Source: an uncultured Clostridia bacterium
GTDB lineage: Bacteria; Bacillota; Clostridia; Christensenellales; UBA1242
DNA: 19,520 nt
Assembly: GCA_948434855.1 (NCBI GenBank)
Contig: CAOJFR010000025.1
Coordinates: forward strand, 1 to 19,520
Direction of reading: 5' to 3'
In this document: piece after piece, positions 14,956 to 19,520 of the stretch
Position numbering within the stretch: position 1 is the stretch's first letter
Layout: each line of letters starts with the position of its first letter
Translations under genes and position numbers: made by a program
Notes under the pieces: generated by a model
Seen by the model: the letters and a program-made list of their open reading frames with translations, nothing else
What the model was told of the DNA's origin: nothing
Database searches by the model: none

Positions 14956-16971
14956 GTGGAAGAACAAACAAGTGCTACAACACTAAATGTAAACATTCAA
15001 AATCAGCAAACCAAAGTTTTTAAGCTCAGTTTGAATCAAATTTTGAAACCAGCCATGTTTTTGCTTTTTGCAATTCTTTATGAAGTCATCAACTTTGCAA
15101 CACTTGGTCTTCAATTTTTACCTAAGTATTTTTTGTTTGACCTTGGTGCATTTTTAATTTTTGCAGGAATAATTTTTCTTGTACCAAAAAATTGGCTTTC
15201 AAATATTTTCTTCTTTTTCTTTTTAGGAATTCAGTTTGTTTTAAATGTTGCCAATGGAACAATGCTTCTTGCAACTGAAGATGTTTTTTTCTTTGAACTT
15301 TTATCTTTGGCCTCCGAAGCAAAATCTTCTTTTGATTGGTCTTTTATCAATTTTAACAGCATTATTTATAACTGCATTTTGCTGGTAATTAGCATAATTT
15401 CTGTAGTTTTAGTTGATATATTTGCAAAACGAAAAAAATTTAAAGTGAAGAAAATAACCAAACCCCTGCTTATGTTTATTGTTGTTTTTTGTTCTTGGAT
15501 TATCGGATTAACATTTTATTCTTCTGAAATTTTATATCTTCATAAAAGTAAAGATAAAGACAGATATGCAGCATTCCATAGTGAATTGTGGAATGAGTTA
15601 GAATATAAAATTTCTGGACTTGAATCATTTGGAACTTATGGGTTTTATTTAAAAGACTTCTATAACTCTTATATTAGAAAAATTGACTATGACAGCAAGC
15701 TTAACGAATATGTTGACTGGATTAAAAAAGGCGAAGTTGAAAAAAATGAATCTGCAACACTTTTTGATCAAAATCTTATTATGATTTGCATGGAAAGTAT
15801 TGACCAGTTTGCACTTGACCCATATAACACACCAACACTTTGGAATCTTTGTTATGGTGATGAATTTAAAAACACTGCTGGCAAAGGAATATTCCTAGAT
15901 AATTTCTACTCAAAAAACAAGACAAACATAAGTGAAGATATTAGCCTTCTTGGCTATGTTGCCAAAACAACCATGTTTAACGCAGAGAAAGACTCTATTT
16001 CGGTTAAATATTCACTTCCAAACCTATTTAAAGCTTTGGGATATAAAACAAATTATTTCCACTCTTTTAAGAAAGATTTTTATAGTAGATCAACCATAAA
16101 TAAAAATATTGGTTTTGAAAATTTATATTTTCTTGAAGATATTGATTTTGAAAACAAAAACTTAAATTTTAACACTTGGAACAGTGAAGTAGATTTTTTC
16201 AATGCTGCAAAAGATAAGATGATTCCAACGGATGGCAACAAATTTTTTAGCTTTTATATGACAGTTTCTGGTCATGGAACTTATGATATTGAAAATCCAA
16301 ATTTTGAAAAAAAAGGCTATTATGATACATATGATAGCAACCTATCAACTTATCAAACTTGGCTTAAAAATAACACAGATTTCACATATCCAAAAGATTC
16401 AGAAACTGCAAAACTTTATAGACAATTCAAATGTGCGGCAATGGATACAGACGCAATGGTTGCAGAATTAATTGAACACTTAACCTCATCTGGCCTGCTT
16501 GAAAAAACAACAATTGTACTTTTCGCTGACCATGATTGTTTTTATAATAATATGAGTAGCGTTATTAAAGGACAAGATTCAGGACAAGAAAAATATAATA
16601 TCCCTTGCATAATTTATGATGGCAGCGAAACACTTGCAAGTGAAGTTATTTCAGACTTCACAACAGTATATAGTATATATCCAACAATATGTGATTTATA
16701 TGGACTTGCATACAACACAAATATGTGTCATGGGGTTAGCATTTTTGACGCTGACCAAAGTAATAATGTTATGTATTCAACTGAAGCCATAGTTGGTTAC
16801 TTTGACAAAAACTGTCAATCTGTCACATTAATGGAAGTTAACAAAGCAAATGGAAAAGTAACACAAGCTGATGTAGATAAGTTTATGGAAAATGCAAATA
16901 GACTTAGAGAAAAGCAGAAAAAACTAAACTTTATCTATAAAGCAAAATGGAAAGTTAATGTTTTAAATTAA
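14956..16971 (+). CDS. LTA synthase family protein (sulfatase-fold glycerophosphotransferase)
   Basis: The 671-residue protein has five N-terminal membrane helices (about 31-52, 58-78, 81-103, 132-155, 167-188) and an extracellular sulfatase-like domain from about 270. Metal and catalytic positions are recognisable: E280 in ICMESID, a candidate nucleophile T323 in NKTNISED, H440 in TVSGHGTYD, and D525-H526 in FADHD. LtaS moves glycerophosphate from phosphatidylglycerol onto a glycolipid to grow lipoteichoic acid. The loop around T323 differs from the usual GKTSDSE, so another phospho-substituent transfer is possible. Translation starts at GTG 14956, with AAGGAG (14944-14949) inside the end of the kinase gene; the stop of that gene is three bases before the GTG, which implies translational coupling. 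Family sure, exact product not. Confidence 0.88.
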   Translation: MEEQTSATTLNVNIQNQQTKVFKLSLNQILKPAMFLLFAILYEVINFATLGLQFLPKYFLFDLGAFLIFAGIIFLVPKNWLSNIFFFFFLGIQFVLNVANGTMLLATEDVFFFELLSLASEAKSSFDWSFINFNSIIYNCILLVISIISVVLVDIFAKRKKFKVKKITKPLLMFIVVFCSWIIGLTFYSSEILYLHKSKDKDRYAAFHSELWNELEYKISGLESFGTYGFYLKDFYNSYIRKIDYDSKLNEYVDWIKKGEVEKNESATLFDQNLIMICMESIDQFALDPYNTPTLWNLCYGDEFKNTAGKGIFLDNFYSKNKTNISEDISLLGYVAKTTMFNAEKDSISVKYSLPNLFKALGYKTNYFHSFKKDFYSRSTINKNIGFENLYFLEDIDFENKNLNFNTWNSEVDFFNAAKDKMIPTDGNKFFSFYMTVSGHGTYDIENPNFEKKGYYDTYDSNLSTYQTWLKNNTDFTYPKDSETAKLYRQFKCAAMDTDAMVAELIEHLTSSGLLEKTTIVLFADHDCFYNNMSSVIKGQDSGQEKYNIPCIIYDGSETLASEVISDFTTVYSIYPTICDLYGLAYNTNMCHGVSIFDADQSNNVMYSTEAIVGYFDKNCQSVTLMEVNKANGKVTQADVDKFMENANRLREKQKKLNFIYKAKWKVNVLN

Positions 16972-17007
16972 AAAAAAATCTAACCTAAATTTAGGTTAGA
17001 TTTTTTT
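16972..17007. terminator. Bidirectional terminator between the LTA-synthase-like and LRR genes
   Basis: An 18-bp perfect palindrome (16972-16989 with 16990-17007) with A-run and T-run ends serves both strands. It begins directly after the stop at 16969-16971 and ends three bases before the stop of the minus-strand gene (17011-17013). Confidence 0.93.
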
Positions 17008-17010
17008 ACT

Positions 17011-19520
17011 TTACGTTCTTGTCCACTCATAACGGAAATAATATGAAGTTAAATTATTTGCATTCATTGTTGGATTTGGAAAAGTAATTTCACTCGTTCC
17101 AGACTTCCAGCCAGTTGTATTTTCAAAAGTTGCAGAAGTTAAATTGCTGCAACCATAAAATGCTTGCGCTCCAATTTTATTAACACTTGCTGGAATGATA
17201 ACTGAAGCTAAACTACTGCATTTATAAAAAGCTTGAGATCCTATACTTTTAAGGTTTTTAGAAAGTTTAACTTCAGTTAAACTACTGCAACCAGCAAATA
17301 AACTGTTGTTTATAACTGTAACTCCATCTGGAATTGTGATACTACCAGCTAAATTTACACAACCATCAAATATATATCCATCCATAGTTCTAACAGTGGA
17401 TGGGATTGTAAATGAAGTTAAATTAATGCAATTCCCCAGTGCATATCTTCCTATACTTGTAACACCTTCTGGTATAGTAACTGAAATTAAATTTTCACAA
17501 TTATAGAATGTATATGCTCCAAGAGTTCTTATTCCGCTTCCACTCAAATTAATAGTTGTAACATCTTCCCCTTGAATTGTTAATTTTTTAGTATAATAAG
17601 TCGGATTTGACTCAAAACTTGTAAAAGTAATTTTTGCCCAGTCACTAGCCGTTCCAAGATAATTCATTTCTGTTATATTCTCACAAGAATAAAATGCTTT
17701 ATCCTGAATACTTGTAACACTATTTGAAATTATAACTGAATTTAAATCACTACTATATTCAAATGCATATTTACCTATAGTTGTAACTCCATTTGGAATT
17801 GTAATTGAAGTTAAACCCAAACAATTAAAGAATGCTTGCTGACCAATTGTTGTAACAGAACCATCTGATGGAATTGTTGTTGTTGCACAACCCTTAATTA
17901 AAGTCTTTGTCCCTTTATTTATTATAGCATTAACTTCATTACCAGATAAATCTCTGCTAGTAAAATTATTATTCCCCTCTGCTATATTTATCTTTTTTAA
18001 ACCGCAGCTAAGAAATGTATAACCACTTATATAAGTTACATATTCTGAAATTGTTATAGATTCTAATGAACTACAACCACTAAAAGCATAATTATTTAAA
18101 CTAGTAACAGAATTTGGAATTTCAACTTTCTTTAAATTCTTACAATTAGCAAATGCATAACCCCCTATAGATTTTACTCCTTCACTTATTTTTACAGACT
18201 CTATTAATGAACTATTAAATACACCATCATAAGAAAAATAATTTGATTTAATGCCAGTAACTGGCTTACCATTATATGTTGCAGGAATAACAACATCTGT
18301 TACACCAGAATTTTTATCAAATCCTGAAACTTCATATCCTGCTGAAGTTTCAACAAATGTAAGGTAATCTGCTGGACTTAAAATTTCTTGTGTTAAATCA
18401 TAAATATTGTAACTACCCTCTGTGGTCATTACATATTTAGATAAAAACGTATTTGAACCATCATCAATGCTAGATAAAATTTTAACAGTTGTGGCATTTG
18501 AAAGTAAACCACCTAAACAATAGTTTTCTGTCGCTAAAGTATAAACTTCTCTGCTTTCAATGGTTACTGTTGCCAAATTAGGGCATCCATCAAATGCACT
18601 TTCATTTATTGTTGTTGCTCCTTTAATAGTAACAGACGTTAAACTTGGCATATTATAAAATGAATTAAATCCTATGCTTTCTACATTTTCAGGAATAACT
18701 ATTGATATAAAGCCGCTGCCTGCAAAACTTGTGTTTCCTATATATGTTAAACTGCTTGGGAGTTCTATTGATGTTAGGTTAGGACAAGCTGAAAAAGCTC
18801 TATTTCCAATTGTTTTTATAGAATTATTCAAAATAACTAATGTTAAATTTTCTGACCCACTAAATACATTTGTTCCAATCGCAACCACATTTTTACCATG
18901 ATATGTTGTTGGGATATAAACTTCAGTTACTGAACCATCAAAACTATAAACTTCATAGCCATCTTCACATTCAGTGAAAGCTAAATATGAATATTCATAT
19001 TTATAATCGTAAATTATCTCAGTATTTCCCATTACCTTATAAGTATTTGTTGTTCCTTGAATAAACTCTGCACCCTCCACTCTAAACTCATTTAAAGTAC
19101 AGTCTTCCCATAATGTGTATGTTATATTAATTTCATCACCATAATATATTGTTTCATTACTTGAAAGTGTGTGTCCATTGCGTTTTACTGTTATGTCTTC
19201 TGGAATATTTCCAATTGAATATTCTGATGCTGCTTCATTGTATGTTATGCTTAAGTCTCCGTTACCGTCAAGTTCATACTCATAATATACTTGTCCATTC
19301 TCTTCATGGCGATAGGTTTCTGTTAAGATGTTTTGGGTCTCACCACTTCCTACCTTTACCTTAAACTCTGTTATGTCTCTTCCTGCTTTTTGTGTGGCTC
19401 TTATTACTATCTTTGCTCCATAGTGATAGGTGCTAGACAAGTCTACAACTTCTCCACCTATTGTTACGCTTATGCTATCCTTAAATTCTCCACCTATATA
19501 GCCCATCTTATATTCTTTCA
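17011..19520 (-). CDS. BspA-like leucine-rich-repeat surface protein (N-terminus outside the window)
   Basis: At least 831 residues are visible. Most are LRR_5/BspA repeats of about 23 residues with the pattern AF-x-G/N-C-x-x-L-x-S-V/I-x-I-P-x-x-V-x-x-I-G, arranged in two large blocks. Each block opens with a related cap module containing GYEV and TYxGK. The N-terminal part holds two tandem beta modules with a Y-Y/H-G-D/A core. The C-terminus ends NANNLTSYYFRYEWTRT, a typical closing motif of these proteins, so the 3' end is complete; no LPXTG signal follows. BspA-type proteins bind host or bacterial surface partners, but the ligand here is unknown. The ATG at 19504-19506 lacks a ribosome site and signal peptide and the frame is open to the window edge, so the gene is 5'-truncated. 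Confidence 0.88.
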   Translation of the reverse strand, partial: KEYKMGYIGGEFKDSISVTIGGEVVDLSSTYHYGAKIVIRATQKAGRDITEFKVKVGSGETQNILTETYRHEENGQVYYEYELDGNGDLSITYNEAASEYSIGNIPEDITVKRNGHTLSSNETIYYGDEINITYTLWEDCTLNEFRVEGAEFIQGTTNTYKVMGNTEIIYDYKYEYSYLAFTECEDGYEVYSFDGSVTEVYIPTTYHGKNVVAIGTNVFSGSENLTLVILNNSIKTIGNRAFSACPNLTSIELPSSLTYIGNTSFAGSGFISIVIPENVESIGFNSFYNMPSLTSVTIKGATTINESAFDGCPNLATVTIESREVYTLATENYCLGGLLSNATTVKILSSIDDGSNTFLSKYVMTTEGSYNIYDLTQEILSPADYLTFVETSAGYEVSGFDKNSGVTDVVIPATYNGKPVTGIKSNYFSYDGVFNSSLIESVKISEGVKSIGGYAFANCKNLKKVEIPNSVTSLNNYAFSGCSSLESITISEYVTYISGYTFLSCGLKKINIAEGNNNFTSRDLSGNEVNAIINKGTKTLIKGCATTTIPSDGSVTTIGQQAFFNCLGLTSITIPNGVTTIGKYAFEYSSDLNSVIISNSVTSIQDKAFYSCENITEMNYLGTASDWAKITFTSFESNPTYYTKKLTIQGEDVTTINLSGSGIRTLGAYTFYNCENLISVTIPEGVTSIGRYALGNCINLTSFTIPSTVRTMDGYIFDGCVNLAGSITIPDGVTVINNSLFAGCSSLTEVKLSKNLKSIGSQAFYKCSSLASVIIPASVNKIGAQAFYGCSNLTSATFENTTGWKSGTSEITFPNPTMNANNLTSYYFRYEWTRT
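18230..18367 (-). repeat. Cap module, second copy, inside the LRR gene
   Basis: The encoded segment from YLTFVETSAGYEV through PATYNGKPVTGI to NYFS repeats the pattern of the module at 18860-18990. It marks the start of the second LRR block. Confidence 0.7.
18860..18990 (-). repeat. Cap module, first copy, inside the LRR gene
   Basis: The encoded segment from YLAFTECEDGYEV through PTTYHGKNVVAI to NVFS precedes the first LRR block and is about half identical to the second copy. Confidence 0.7.
18990..19490 (-). repeat. Two tandem beta modules in the N-terminal part of the LRR protein
   Basis: Two degenerate repeats of about 80 residues (roughly 19240-19490 and 18990-19200) share the order V-T/K-x-x-G-x-x-x-x-S-S, then T-x-Y-Y/H-Y-G, then an E-F-x-V segment, then an I-x-Y ending. 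More copies may lie beyond the window. Confidence 0.55.

Noticed and set aside
17011..19520. Tandem DNA repeats or a CRISPR-like array, because of periodic motifs
   Set aside because: The periodicity follows protein repeats of about 23 residues with varied codons; there are no identical repeats with unique spacers.

Overview
The window comes from an AT-rich (roughly 30% GC by eye) Gram-positive anaerobe, most likely an uncultured gut member of the Bacillota (Clostridia-like). The grounds are strong GGAG-type ribosome binding sites, sigma-A style promoters, rho-independent terminators after nearly every unit, a class III (oxygen-sensitive) ribonucleotide reductase, an LTA-synthase-type enzyme, and secreted proteins with Listeria-Bacteroides repeats and BspA-type leucine-rich repeats. 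The genus cannot be read from this sequence. Fourteen protein genes are supported, and no RNA gene, CRISPR array, transposon or phage gene was seen. Four genes are trimmed to internal ATG starts because the longer reading frames begin at TTG codons in front of, or inside, better signals.

Layout. 1-474: the end of a VanZ-like membrane protein, convergent with a CNNM/CorC-type CBS-domain membrane protein (494-1849, minus); a bidirectional terminator lies between them. 2022-4858: a SpoU/TrmH-type RNA methyltransferase and transketolase, translationally coupled. 4970-6631: a membrane protein with three Listeria-Bacteroides repeats outside and a long charged tail inside. 6715-7500: a PlsC-like acyltransferase. 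7662-8945: a processive-type family 2 glycosyltransferase. 9106-10047: an ArsP_2-type metal exporter with a histidine-rich loop and a full-consensus promoter. 10048-10420: a gene-free regulatory stretch with palindromes, two candidate promoters and a good NrdR box. 10421-13077: nrdD-nrdG. 13179-13976: a sugar-phosphate isomerase/epimerase-type TIM barrel. 14044-16971: a diacylglycerol kinase and an LTA-synthase-family enzyme, 3 bases apart. 17011-19520 (minus): a BspA-like leucine-rich-repeat protein cut by the window edge.

How the genes fit together. The clearest functional pair is the lipid kinase plus LTA-synthase-like enzyme: LTA synthesis releases diacylglycerol, which DgkB-type kinases return to phosphatidate. 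With the PlsC-like acyltransferase, the glycosyltransferase and the two repeat-rich surface proteins, about half the window concerns the cell envelope. nrdD-nrdG make deoxynucleotides without oxygen and appear to be controlled by NrdR. Nothing here is a clear new defence or mobile system. The most unusual signals are regulatory: a promoter inside a terminator that predicts a leaderless mRNA for the lipid kinase, terminator stems that overlap stop codons in several genes, and the stacked palindromes ahead of nrdD.
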